Origin: CAYSAD01 sp964428955 | GTDB lineage: Bacteria; Patescibacteriota; Saccharimonadia; Saccharimonadales; Saccharimonadaceae | NCBI GenBank assembly: GCA_964428955.1 | Contig: CAYSAD010000006.1 | Coordinates: 1 to 41,779 of the forward strand | Reading direction: 5' to 3' | Length of the DNA stretch: 41,779 nucleotides | Part shown: positions 6,665 to 14,777 of the stretch, piece after piece | Numbering within the stretch: position 1 is the stretch's first letter | Layout: each line of letters opens with the position of its first letter | Notes under the pieces: generated by a model | What the model saw: only the letters and a program-made list of their open reading frames with translations | The model's database searches: none | Told to the model about the DNA's origin: nothing | Made by a program: the position numbers and the translations under genes

Positions 6665-8284
6665 ATGGATTTAGGTGGAATAGGAACTAGGGAGCGATCA
6701 CTGCAGATACTACGTTATGCTGGTTTCGTAGTACCGATCTTGCTGACGTTCTACGGTTTACTAGTTCGATCTCACGTCGTTCTCGATAGTTACTATAAGT
6801 CAGATCTGATTTTCTTTAGTTTGATGAGTGCATGGGTGGTACTCGGCACGTGGCAACTTATCTACACCATCAGAACCATGCGTTCAGCATACATACGCCT
6901 CGGGCTTTACCATATTTTTGGCGCTTTGTATTTCATATTCGTGACCGGTTTTTCAACGCCGCTAGTGCAATGCTGGTCGCTGCTCATCCTCGCGACATTC
7001 GCGTTCTTCTCTTATAAAGGTTTTATCCTAAGTACCGTCGTCCTGTTTTTGACAGCCACGGTTGATACGGCACTGCACTACACGATTACAGGAACTGTTC
7101 TGGCAAATGCTAGTACGCTACTATCCGCGTTAGTCATCAGTTTTTCTATCGTAGCACTGACGCATGTACAAGAAATCGATACTAAAGAGTTGGAGCGTAG
7201 CCAAAGTGAGGAAGCCTTGCAACGAGTCAGTATCTTGACGCTTATCAATAACTTAGCCGATGCCGTCATCAGTACCGACCGGAATGGCTTCATCAAGGTA
7301 TATAACGCCGCTAGTCTGGATTTACTCGACACGAACGACAACTTGATCGGTAAAAGTATCGATGATGTTGTCCGTATCAAAGAAAATGATACCACCAAGA
7401 AATTCTCTAGCTTGCTCAGAAAAGCAAAGGGCGTCGAAGTCAATGATAGTATGACGATGACGATTGGCGACGAAGAGGTTCGCCTGGAGCTGACATATTC
7501 ACCGATCCGTTCGACGTATGGTGACAATAAACCGAAGCACGAAGACGGCCATATCATTATTTTGCGTGACATTACCAAAACCAAAAGCCTTGAAGAAGAG
7601 CGTGATGAATTCATCAGTGTCGTTAGTCACGAATTACGGACACCTATTACTATCGCCGAGGGTACGATTAGCAACGCCCAGCTGATGTTCGAGCGCAAAG
7701 ATATCGACAATAAACTCCTGCGACAAGGTTTAAATACTGCCCACGAACAAGTCGTCTTCCTGGCCAAGATGGTCAACGATCTTAGCACGCTGTCACGAGC
7801 TGAACGTGGCGTGGCCGACACACCTGAAGATATTGACGTCAAGACACTAGTCCATGATTTGTACAATGAGTATCAACCAGAAGCAGCCGACCAAGGCTTG
7901 AAGCTTGATTTAAACACAGAAGGTACGCTCGGTACCGTTACTACCAGTCGATTATACTTACATGAGCTACTGCAAAACTTCATTACTAACGCCATAAAGT
8001 ACACCAAAGAGGGAACAGTTACGCTAAATGTATCAGCTAAAGACGGCAAGATTCACTTCAGTGTTCACGACACTGGTATCGGCATTAGCAAAAGCGACCA
8101 AGCCAAGATTTTCCATAAGTTCTATCGATCTGAAGATTATCGTACCCGCGAGACCGGAGGCACTGGTCTTGGATTATATGTCGCCGCCAAACTGGCTAAA
8201 AAAATTGGTTGTAAGATCAAGTTAGAGAGCCGACTTAATCACGGTTCAACTTTCGGTTTCAGCTTGCCAAAAAAGAAAGCTTAA
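6665..8284 (+). CDS. Orphan membrane sensor histidine kinase
   Basis: 539 residues. Six hydrophobic segments lie within about 20-167. A PAS domain follows (roughly 185-305), then HisKA with the phosphoacceptor His322 in VVSHELRTP. The HATPase domain shows the N box (Asn442 in FITNAIKY), G1 box DTGIGIS (469-475) and G2 box GGTGLGL (498-504). No response regulator is adjacent, so its partner is elsewhere, or it works with the OmpR-type regulator at 28.8 kb. A TATACT/TATAGC region lies 5-10 bases before ATG 6665. It converges with the GT2 gene, overlapping it by 4 bp. Confidence 0.88.
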   Translation: MDLGGIGTRERSLQILRYAGFVVPILLTFYGLLVRSHVVLDSYYKSDLIFFSLMSAWVVLGTWQLIYTIRTMRSAYIRLGLYHIFGALYFIFVTGFSTPLVQCWSLLILATFAFFSYKGFILSTVVLFLTATVDTALHYTITGTVLANASTLLSALVISFSIVALTHVQEIDTKELERSQSEEALQRVSILTLINNLADAVISTDRNGFIKVYNAASLDLLDTNDNLIGKSIDDVVRIKENDTTKKFSSLLRKAKGVEVNDSMTMTIGDEEVRLELTYSPIRSTYGDNKPKHEDGHIIILRDITKTKSLEEERDEFISVVSHELRTPITIAEGTISNAQLMFERKDIDNKLLRQGLNTAHEQVVFLAKMVNDLSTLSRAERGVADTPEDIDVKTLVHDLYNEYQPEAADQGLKLDLNTEGTLGTVTTSRLYLHELLQNFITNAIKYTKEGTVTLNVSAKDGKIHFSVHDTGIGISKSDQAKIFHKFYRSEDYRTRETGGTGLGLYVAAKLAKKIGCKIKLESRLNHGSTFGFSLPKKKA

Positions 8285-9402
8285 TCGATGGATGTCAACT
8301 TACGATCTTTCCAAGTGAGCGTACCCCTTGCATGACCGATAACGCTAAGGATTATAAACCAGACTTCTTGCATGGCCATGTATGGTAGAAGTAACGCACC
8401 GACAACAGCACCTCGGCGCCACGATGCCCGGTAAAACGCATAGGCACCCAGTAGTAAACCGATTAATGAAACAAGAGCGATCAAAGCTAGTAAACCATTC
8501 TGACTGTTAACAAAAACTGAAATAACTCCGACGATAGGAGTAATCACGAGTAGAAGTAAGCCGCACCCGACCAATAGCGCCTGTAGTCGACCGCCAAATG
8601 TCGGTTGTAGCAGGCGAATGCCGTTTTCTTTGATTGACCGCCAGCGCTTTTCGTACGTGATACCGAGACGACGATTCGATATCACCAGTTGACTCGTTTG
8701 ACCAGCAGCTTTAAGACGACGAGCAATATGGATCTCCGGCTGAGCAGCGGATTTATATGCGTCAAAGTCACCGATTTGTTGCAGTTTACTGCGATCCACT
8801 AGCCAAAACGCCGCACTGGCGCTCGGCTGAGTCTTTGAAGAAAATAGCAGAACCCATAAATAACGCAAACTACCGAAAAGTGCGCTCGGCCGCCAGACGT
8901 CGTTCCGCTGCGGTACGACCGATAGCAACGCCAAGTGCTGCGAGAGTGCCAGACGGACAGCTTGTTCAATCGTGTCCGACTCAATATAGGTATCGACATC
9001 CATAAATAGCACCAGCGAACCGCTAGCCTCGCCTAAAAGCTCGCTGAGTGCGTAATTCTTTCCTAACCAATCCCGAGGCAAAGGGTCACCACTGATGAAA
9101 CGTACACCGGCATGAGCGAACGATTTGATTAAAACCGATGTATCATCACCAGAGTTATCATCAAGCACCAGAATTTCCAGTTTTTCGTAACGGCTAGCTA
9201 ATACCGCCTCCAAACAGCGTGTCATAGCGTGCGTTTCATTACGAGCTGGTATACAAACACTGATAGTAGGGAGCTCGTCTGAATTACTAGTGACTGGCCG
9301 ATAACGGCTACGACCCAACGCCCGGATAATACTCAGCATCAACCAGATATTTCCACCTAGGACTACTAGCTGTAGGGTGATCCATAGGTACATCGTCGTC
9401 AT
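8281..9402 (-). CDS. Membrane-anchored family 2 glycosyltransferase
   Basis: 373 residues. An N-terminal membrane segment (about 3-25) is followed by a GT2 nucleotide-sugar domain: ISVCIPARNE, LDDNSGDDT and the DXD-type VLFMDVDTY near residue 135; two or three hydrophobic segments lie after residue 280. It resembles CrtQ/hopanoid-associated glycosyltransferases that modify lipid acceptors at the inner membrane face. Acceptor and sugar are unknown. The TATCAT box eight bases before ATG again suggests a near-leaderless start. Confidence 0.8.
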   Translation of the reverse strand: MTTMYLWITLQLVVLGGNIWLMLSIIRALGRSRYRPVTSNSDELPTISVCIPARNETHAMTRCLEAVLASRYEKLEILVLDDNSGDDTSVLIKSFAHAGVRFISGDPLPRDWLGKNYALSELLGEASGSLVLFMDVDTYIESDTIEQAVRLALSQHLALLSVVPQRNDVWRPSALFGSLRYLWVLLFSSKTQPSASAAFWLVDRSKLQQIGDFDAYKSAAQPEIHIARRLKAAGQTSQLVISNRRLGITYEKRWRSIKENGIRLLQPTFGGRLQALLVGCGLLLLVITPIVGVISVFVNSQNGLLALIALVSLIGLLLGAYAFYRASWRRGAVVGALLLPYMAMQEVWFIILSVIGHARGTLTWKDRKLTSID

Positions 9403-9422
9403 TACTTGCTATGATAGCATGC

Positions 9423-9486
9423 TTGACGAGCCTGGGGGTAGTCCGCTATAGTGTTACTTGACAGTTTGCAAGAGCAAACTCTTTTT
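9423..9486 (+). promoter_or_regulatory. secE promoter and 5' terminal hairpin
   Basis: TTGACG (9423-9428), an 18-base spacer and TATAGT (9447-9452) predict a start near 9459. Four bases on, AGTTTGC (9463-9469) and GCAAACT (9474-9480) form a perfect 7-bp hairpin with an AAGA loop, followed by CTTTTT. It looks like an intrinsic terminator but is too near the start to end its own transcript in the usual way; it may protect the 5' end or block read-through. Confidence 0.6.
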
Positions 9487-9504
9487 AATTGGGAGTACCG
9501 ACCC

Positions 9505-9843
9505 GTGGCTAAACAGGACAGTTCAAAACCGCACATCACTCGCCTTAGCGCCAGCAGTGCGGACGATGGTAAAAAATTGGCGGCAACAAAAGTAGCTGCT
9601 GAAAAAAAACCTAGCAAAATAAAAGCACTTAAGGTGAATACGACCAAGCGTCGCAATCCACCTAGGGCTACCAGGGATTACTTCGTCGGTGCCTGGCAGG
9701 AACTGCGTCAAGTTCACTGGCCAAACCGTCGTGCGACCTGGGGATTGACTTTAGCGGTACTACTTTTCAGCGGTTTTTTTGTAGCACTCATCTTGCTACT
9801 CGACGCCGGTTTTAAATATTTGTTTGAATTATTATTAGGATAA
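9505..9843 (+). CDS. secE: Protein translocase subunit SecE
   Basis: 112 residues from GTG 9505, chosen because GGGAG lies eight bases before it; an upstream in-frame GTG at 9451 falls in the -10 box. The N-terminal 55 residues are Lys-rich and variable; then comes the SecE core ATRDYFVGAWQELRQVHWPN (55-74) and a single membrane helix (about 79-104). It clamps SecY in the plasma membrane. It is followed 14 bases later by nusG, the usual order. It has one membrane segment, the Gram-positive/short type rather than the three-segment E. coli type. Confidence 0.92.
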   Translation: MAKQDSSKPHITRLSASSADDGKKLAATKVAAEKKPSKIKALKVNTTKRRNPPRATRDYFVGAWQELRQVHWPNRRATWGLTLAVLLFSGFFVALILLLDAGFKYLFELLLG

Positions 9844-9857
9844 AGGAAAAGGAAATA

Positions 9858-10403
9858 ATGGTAAAAAATCGATATGACTCATCGCGCCAATGGTACGCGA
9901 TTCACACTTACTCAGGCTACGAGGAAAAGGTTGGCGATAGTATTCGGCAGCGCATTAACGCCGTTGATATGGCTGACAAGATCTTCGACGTCATGGTACC
10001 GAAGGAGAAACAGATTCAGATCAAAAACGGCAAACGAAAAGTCGTCGAGAACAAGATCTTCCAAGGCTACGTACTGGTTGAAATGAAACTGACCGATGAA
10101 ACCTGGTATATTGTACGCAACACACCAGGCGTGACTGGCTTCGTTGGTTCAGGTACCGAACCAACGCCAGTATCTAGCGGTGAAATCGCAAAAATCAAGA
10201 AACGCATGGGCGTGGACGATCCTAAGCACCACATAGACTTCAAAGAAGGTGAAGTCGTGTCAATTACCGACGGCCCATTCAAAGGCTTCGACGGTTCAAT
10301 TTCTGAAATCGACACCCAAAAGGGCAAAATCAAAGTCATGGTCAGTATGTTTGGCCGCGACACACCAGTAGAGCTTGACGCTTTGCAGGTAAAAAAGGTA
10401 TAA
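9858..10403 (+). CDS. nusG: Transcription termination/antitermination factor NusG
   Basis: 181 residues. The NGN domain (RQWYAIHTYSGYEEKVGDSI at the start, IFQGYVLVEM, WYIVRNTPGVTGFVG) is followed by a KOW domain (EGEVVSITDGPFKGFDGSI). NusG binds RNA polymerase and couples it to Rho or to the ribosomal protein S10. ATG 9858 follows AAGGAAA, in the secE transcript. The last codons overlap a promoter for rplK. Confidence 0.96.
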   Translation: MVKNRYDSSRQWYAIHTYSGYEEKVGDSIRQRINAVDMADKIFDVMVPKEKQIQIKNGKRKVVENKIFQGYVLVEMKLTDETWYIVRNTPGVTGFVGSGTEPTPVSSGEIAKIKKRMGVDDPKHHIDFKEGEVVSITDGPFKGFDGSISEIDTQKGKIKVMVSMFGRDTPVELDALQVKKV

Positions 10404-10404
10404 T
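10375..10404 (+). promoter_or_regulatory. Internal promoter for rplK
   Basis: TTGACG (10375-10380), an 18-base spacer and TATAAT (10399-10404), inside the 3' end of nusG. The leader contains an ACTGCG/CGCAGT hairpin (10420-10425 with 10440-10445) and AAAGGA before ATG 10466. Confidence 0.6.
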
Positions 10405-10465
10405 CAACCACTGTTACGCACTGCGAATGCTTCAACTAACGCAGTAATCTTATAAAGGAATTTTT

Positions 10466-10891
10466 ATGGCAAAGAAAATAATTGGTAATTTGAAACTACG
10501 TATTCCAGCTGGCCGCGCAACGGCAGGGCCACCGGTCGGTTCAACCCTTGGTCAATGGGGTCTAAATATGATGGATTTTATTAATCCGTTCAATGACGCC
10601 ACCAAAGCTGACATGGGTAAAGACGTCATCGTCCACATGCAAGTCTACGAAGATCGAACATTTGATTGGCAAAGTCTCGGCCAACCAGTCGATGACATGA
10701 TCCGCGAAGCCATCGGTATCAAAAAGGGTAGCGGTAAGCCGCACTCTGAAAAGGTGGGGACGATTACCCGGGCGCAGCTCGAGAAAATAGCCGAAGCTAA
10801 AATGGCTCAGCTGAACGCCAACGATGTTGACGGTGCCGTTAAGGTAATCGCCGGCACAGCTCGTTCAATGGGTGTTGAAGTCAAAGGTTAA
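10466..10891 (+). CDS. rplK: 50S ribosomal protein L11
   Basis: 141 residues, the usual length. Diagnostic stretches are visible: the N-terminal domain with LRIPAGRATAGPPVGSTLGQ, which binds near the GTPase-associated centre, and the C-terminal RNA-binding domain with GTITRAQLEKIAEAK and the terminal AGTARSMGVEVKG. It binds 23S rRNA helices 43/44 with L10-L12. rplA, which normally follows directly, is 1.85 kb away on the other side of a leftward gene. Confidence 0.97.
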   Translation: MAKKIIGNLKLRIPAGRATAGPPVGSTLGQWGLNMMDFINPFNDATKADMGKDVIVHMQVYEDRTFDWQSLGQPVDDMIREAIGIKKGSGKPHSEKVGTITRAQLEKIAEAKMAQLNANDVDGAVKVIAGTARSMGVEVKG

Positions 10892-10906
10892 ACTTTTTCT
10901 TCTACA

Positions 10907-10938
10907 AAAAATACGCCGGTAAGCCGGTGTATTTTTTA
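10907..10938. terminator. Bidirectional terminator between rplK and the FAD enzyme
   Basis: AAAAATACGCCGG (10907-10919) pairs with CCGGTGTATTTTT (10924-10936), one G-U pair, loop TAAG. T runs on either strand let it serve both convergent genes; it overlaps the stop of the leftward gene. Confidence 0.85.
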
Positions 10939-12600
10939 TTGGTCAAAGTTTTGGCGAATATGTGAGTAACTATAGTCCCAATCGGCATCAGCTTTCTTGT
11001 GCGGATTGAAAATATTTTGCGGATCAAAGATATGTTTCGTTTCACGGAAAATATCGTACATCGCTTTACCGTACATTTTTTCTAACCACGGACCTCGTAC
11101 CAAGCCGTCATTATGCTCACCCGAAAGACTACCGTGATATTTCAGAACCAATTCATTGACTTCTTTCATGGCTGGCAATAACTTCTTACGCTCCGACTCC
11201 TTTTCGATATTCATCAGTGGAATAATATGGAAATTGCCGTCGCCCATGTGACCAGCAACAGTCGCGAATAACTTATATTTTTTTATAATCTTGCGAATCT
11301 GCGGTAAAAACTCTGGCAAATATTCAGGGCGAACGATGAGATCATCGATGAACGGGGCCGTGTGTTTATCTTTGACTTTACTGCGAAGCAATTGGAAACT
11401 ATAGCGACGCATCACCCAGAACTTCTCGCTAGCATTTTCGTTCGGATCTTCTTCGAAACCATTTATTTCATAACGGGCTTTAACACGTGATAGTTCTTTA
11501 TGAAGTGCCCGAATTTTAGCTCGCACCTCCTCTTCACTATCACCGGTAAATTCCACCATCAGAATGAGTCGCGGTATGCCACGAAGTAGCTGCAAGCCGT
11601 CAGGAATCAAGCCGATGAGCAATCGAATGAAGCGTATCGGTCCAAGGATCTTCAAGAAACTCGGCATAAATTTGATACTCAGCCATAGTGTTGCATCATC
11701 AAAACTCTCGAATGTGGCTGGCTTATGTTCTAGTACTTTTGGAATTAACTCGCCAAGCGTACCAAGATCGCGCATGAAAAGCACAAGCAAACCGGAGTGC
11801 TTGGTGCGGGGTACGAGCTTGAGAGTAGCTTCGGTCACGAAGCCAAGCGTACCCTGTGCACCGACAATCGCTTTCGCCAAATCGAAAATACCGGTTTCTC
11901 GATTCCAGACATTCCATAAGTGATAACCAGTCGAATCTTTGCTGACATTCGGTCGAGCGGCCTGAATTTGGTCGTAATGCTTTTCAAGCAGTTCAAACAG
12001 GTCTTTGTACACTTTGCCTTCGAAATCATCCTGACCCATTTTATTGTTTAGCTGTTCACGGTTCAGCGGCTTCACGACGCGTTCAATACCGTCAGCAAAA
12101 ACAAACTTTAATTCCTTGACATAGCGATCAGTTTTACCAAATTCCAACGATTTTTCGCCACCACTATTGTTATTTACCATACCCCCGACTGAAGCCAGGT
12201 CACGACTAGCCGGATAACTCGGCAATAGTTGATCGCCGGTCTTAACATCAAAATCACGAAAGAAAAGGCCGGGTTGTGTGACGGCAACATCTTTCTTGAG
12301 CGAAATGAATTTGTTTAAATGGCGATTGAAATCAACGATGATCGAATCGTTGATGGCGGCACCGCTCATATCCGTACCAGCGCTACGAGCTGTCAGTGAC
12401 AGGTCTTTGTGGTGTTTTTTTTCGTTAGCTATTAACTTCACCGCTACCTCAACATCTTCGGCTGTCTTTGGCGCTATTACTAACTTCGGCTTGATTTCAA
12501 ACATCGAAGCATCGTGCGAATATTTCGATAACATTTCAGCTGAATCGTCGATGTCGCCACTAAAACTAGCGGCCTTCAGTTTTTGTTTTATGTCATCCAT
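10936..12600 (-). CDS. FAD-linked oxidase, D-lactate/glycolate dehydrogenase type
   Basis: 554 residues. The FAD_binding_4 (PCMH) domain spans about 30-230, with LTARSAGTDMSG, LPSYPASRDLASVGGMVNNNSGG and GAQGTLGFVTEATL. The C-terminal FAD-oxidase domain has TVAGHMGDGNFHIIP and the closing GSLSGEHNDGLVRGPWL. This is the GlcD/Dld/D-2-hydroxyglutarate dehydrogenase group, which oxidises D-2-hydroxy acids; no Fe-S domain is fused. In a fermentative small-genome organism it may consume or make D-lactate, which is inference. It interrupts the ribosomal cluster on the opposite strand. Confidence 0.85.
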   Translation of the reverse strand: MDDIKQKLKAASFSGDIDDSAEMLSKYSHDASMFEIKPKLVIAPKTAEDVEVAVKLIANEKKHHKDLSLTARSAGTDMSGAAINDSIIVDFNRHLNKFISLKKDVAVTQPGLFFRDFDVKTGDQLLPSYPASRDLASVGGMVNNNSGGEKSLEFGKTDRYVKELKFVFADGIERVVKPLNREQLNNKMGQDDFEGKVYKDLFELLEKHYDQIQAARPNVSKDSTGYHLWNVWNRETGIFDLAKAIVGAQGTLGFVTEATLKLVPRTKHSGLLVLFMRDLGTLGELIPKVLEHKPATFESFDDATLWLSIKFMPSFLKILGPIRFIRLLIGLIPDGLQLLRGIPRLILMVEFTGDSEEEVRAKIRALHKELSRVKARYEINGFEEDPNENASEKFWVMRRYSFQLLRSKVKDKHTAPFIDDLIVRPEYLPEFLPQIRKIIKKYKLFATVAGHMGDGNFHIIPLMNIEKESERKKLLPAMKEVNELVLKYHGSLSGEHNDGLVRGPWLEKMYGKAMYDIFRETKHIFDPQNIFNPHKKADADWDYSYSHIRQNFDQ

Positions 12601-12609
12601 ACTGTTATT

Positions 12610-12638
12610 AGCATAATCGGTTCACGACATGCTTGCAA
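12610..12638 (-). promoter_or_regulatory. Promoter of the FAD-linked oxidase
   Basis: On the minus strand TTGCAA (12638-12633), a 17-base spacer and TATGCT (12615-12610); ATG 12600 follows after nine bases, so the leader is only about two or three bases. Confidence 0.6.
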
Positions 12639-12648
12639 GCCTCGAACC

Positions 12649-12677
12649 TTGCTAAACGGTGGTGTTTCCTCTATAAT
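12649..12677 (+). promoter_or_regulatory. rplA promoter
   Basis: TTGCTA (12649-12654), a 17-base spacer and TATAAT (12672-12677), predicted start near 12684. It gives rplA a transcript separate from rplK. Confidence 0.75.
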
Positions 12678-12694
12678 AGTACTATCACATCAAT

Positions 12695-12741
12695 GTTGGG
12701 AGGCAGAGAATGCCGCTTGCACCACAGAAAGGATTAGTCTT
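12695..12741 (+). promoter_or_regulatory. rplA leader with possible L1-binding hairpin and overlapping mini-ORF
   Basis: After TTGGGAGG, GGCA-GAGAA-TGCC folds as a small hairpin (12702-12714), with an outer pairing of TGT-GG and CCACA. An ATG at 12710, six bases after GGGAGG, opens an 18-codon frame (MPLAPQKGLVLWLKRQIC) that ends inside rplA in another frame. L1 is known to repress its own mRNA in bacteria, so this could be the operator; the identification is tentative. Confidence 0.35.
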
Positions 12742-13716
12742 ATGGCTAAAAAGGCAGATCTGCTAGAAAAAGCAGCAGAATTAAAGCTAGAAGTTTCAGA
12801 GAAAAACACCATCGCCGAGATTGAGGCGGTGATTGCTGGCGCTGAAAAGCACGAAATCAAAGAAACCGCTCCGGCAAAAGCTGGCAAGCGCAGTGAAAAA
12901 GCCCTCAAGGAAGTTGAAGAGAAGGCTGAAAAAGAAGCTCGCAAAGAAGCGGGTGACACATCAGCCAAAGACCCTGAAGCAGCCGAGGCTCGCAAGAAAG
13001 GTCCCAAACCTGTCACTCGTCCACTCATCGAACGCCGTGGTAAAAATTACCGTAAAGTCGCTGAGTTAGTCGAAAAAGACAAAGTCTACAACCTGGCTGA
13101 AGCATTGGCCATCGCTGTAAAAACCAATCCGGCTAAGTTTGACGCTTCGGTCGAAATCCACGTCCGTCTCGGTGTTGACCCACGCCAAGCTGATCAAAAT
13201 ATCCGTGCAACCGTGTCACTACCGAACGGCACTGGTAAAACTATCCGCGTAGCAGTATTTGCACCTGAAACTGACGCTGCAGCCGCTAAAAAAGCTGGCG
13301 CTGATATAGCCGGTGACGAAGATTTCCTAAAACAACTAGACAAAGAAGTACTTGATTTCGATGTTCTGGTTGCCACACCACAGTACATGCCACGTCTTGG
13401 TAAGTACGCACGCTTGCTTGGGCCGCGTGGCCTGATGCCGAATCCAAAGAGCGGCACGGTCGCGACTGATGTCGCTAAAGCTGTGACCGAAGCTAAAGCT
13501 GGCAAGGTTGAATACCGTGTCGACAAACAAGCGATCGTTCATGTCAGTATTGGTAAGGTGTCATTTGGTGCCGACAAACTCGTCGAAAACGCCAAAGCCT
13601 TCTTTGACAGCTTGCAAAACCAAAAGCCGTCAAGCCTTAAGAACGCTTACGTCCACACAACCAATATCAGTACCAGCCAAGGTCCTGGCATCAAAGTCGA
13701 GAACGTCGTCAGTTAA
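12742..13716 (+). CDS. rplA: 50S ribosomal protein L1 with a long N-terminal extension
   Basis: 324 residues from ATG 12742 (AAAGGA upstream), against about 230 for typical L1. The L1 core begins near residue 99 (RGKNYRKVAELVEKDKVYNL) and keeps SDQN-like QADQNIRATVSLPNGTGK and GPRGLMPNPKSGTV. Residues 1-32 resemble a SAP/HeH-type helix-extension-helix (ADLLEKAAELKLEVSEKNT), followed by a charged Lys/Glu/Ala linker. L1 forms the mobile stalk at the E site. The in-frame codons upstream of 12742 include the promoter and are not coding. Confidence 0.95.
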   Translation: MAKKADLLEKAAELKLEVSEKNTIAEIEAVIAGAEKHEIKETAPAKAGKRSEKALKEVEEKAEKEARKEAGDTSAKDPEAAEARKKGPKPVTRPLIERRGKNYRKVAELVEKDKVYNLAEALAIAVKTNPAKFDASVEIHVRLGVDPRQADQNIRATVSLPNGTGKTIRVAVFAPETDAAAAKKAGADIAGDEDFLKQLDKEVLDFDVLVATPQYMPRLGKYARLLGPRGLMPNPKSGTVATDVAKAVTEAKAGKVEYRVDKQAIVHVSIGKVSFGADKLVENAKAFFDSLQNQKPSSLKNAYVHTTNISTSQGPGIKVENVVS

Positions 13717-13740
13717 ATAAACTCAGAAACAAAATTAATT

Positions 13741-13769
13741 CCCCCGGCTCGCTCAAACCAAGCCGGGGG
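13741..13769. terminator. GC-rich hairpin after rplA
   Basis: CCCCCGGCT (13741-13749) pairs perfectly with AGCCGGGGG (13761-13769), 11-base loop. The flanks are AT-rich but lack a clean U run, so termination is likely rather than certain. Confidence 0.65.
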
Positions 13770-13873
13770 ATATTCGTTGTCGGATATTCAACTGCATAAT
13801 TGTCTAGTGTCTACGGGTCTCCAACCTCGAATAATTTTACTATACCACATCCCGCTCGTGATTATTACTTAAT

Positions 13874-13909
13874 AAACGCTCCGATGAAGGAGTGTTTTTA
13901 TTGTATAAT
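13874..13909 (+). terminator. Terminator followed by the thyA -10 box
   Basis: AAACGCTCC (13874-13882) pairs with GGAGTGTTT (13889-13897) and leads into TTATTG. TATAAT at 13904-13909 directly after it probably serves thyA; no good -35 is visible. The rest of the 13717-13965 gap shows nothing else. Confidence 0.65.
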
Positions 13910-13965
13910 GACGCCAGGGTGGGTGAACATTAACGTTTCCCTATTATCTAAGGAGGTGGTCGAAG

Positions 13966-14760
13966 GTGCAACAGTACCTCGACCTTTTGGAGAAGATTTT
14001 GGATGAAGGTGTCGACAAGGGCGACCGTACCGGTACCGGTACGCGAAGCGTCTTTGGACATCAGATGCGGTTTGACCTCAGCGAGGGATTTCCGCTACTC
14101 ACCACGAAGAAGATTCACACCCGTTCGGTGTTCATCGAGCTGTTGTGGTTTCTGCGTGGCAACACTAATGTCAGGTGGCTCAACGAGCGCGGCGTGACGA
14201 TCTGGGACGAGTGGGCCGACGAAAACGGCGACCTCGGCCCGGTCTACGGCAAGCAGTGGCGTGGTTGGGAAGGACCAGACGGTCGAGTCATCGACCAGCT
14301 GGCCCAAGTCATCGAGCAGATCAAGCAGAATCCCGACTCGAGGCGTCACATCGTCACGGCTTGGAATCCTGCCGAGGTCGACGAGATGGCACTGCCGCCG
14401 TGTCACTTGCTGTTCCAGTTCTATGTCGCCAATGGCCACTTGAGCTGCCAGCTCTATCAGCGGTCGTGTGACGTCTTCTTGGGCGTACCATTCAACATCG
14501 CGTCTTACGCGCTACTGACGCACATGGTGGCGCAAGTCACTGGCCTGGAGGTAGGCGAGTTTGTCTGGACAGGCGGTGACGTCCACATCTACTCGAATCA
14601 CTTCGAGCAGGCTCGACTGCAGCTGACGCGTATACCGAAGTCCCTGCCAACCCTCTACCTCAATCCCAACGTCACCGAAATCGACCAATTCGAGTTCGAG
14701 GATATCCTGATAGAGGACTACCGCCCTGAGCCGACAATCAAAGCGCCCATCGCGGTTTAA
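13966..14760 (+). CDS. thyA: Thymidylate synthase
   Basis: 264 residues, the same length as the E. coli enzyme, with catalytic Cys146 in ALPPCHLLFQFY, RTGTGTRSVFG near the start and the substrate-binding QRSCDVFLGVPFNI. It makes dTMP from dUMP with methylene-tetrahydrofolate. GTG 13966 follows AAGGAGG, the strongest ribosome site in the window. Codon use differs from neighbours: 15 of 19 Glu codons are GAG and 7 of 8 Lys codons are AAG, and the gene is more GC-rich, which suggests recent acquisition. dcd and tmk genes follow, completing a dTTP route. Confidence 0.97.
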   Translation: MQQYLDLLEKILDEGVDKGDRTGTGTRSVFGHQMRFDLSEGFPLLTTKKIHTRSVFIELLWFLRGNTNVRWLNERGVTIWDEWADENGDLGPVYGKQWRGWEGPDGRVIDQLAQVIEQIKQNPDSRRHIVTAWNPAEVDEMALPPCHLLFQFYVANGHLSCQLYQRSCDVFLGVPFNIASYALLTHMVAQVTGLEVGEFVWTGGDVHIYSNHFEQARLQLTRIPKSLPTLYLNPNVTEIDQFEFEDILIEDYRPEPTIKAPIAV

Positions 14761-14777
14761 TAGGGAACCCACGTATT

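Noticed and set aside
9451..9504. 18-residue extension of SecE
   Set aside because: The GTG at 9451 lies inside the -10 box; the site at 9505 has a proper Shine-Dalgarno.
12583..12741. Upstream extension of L1
   Set aside because: It contains the TATAAT promoter and leader; ATG 12742 has AAAGGA.
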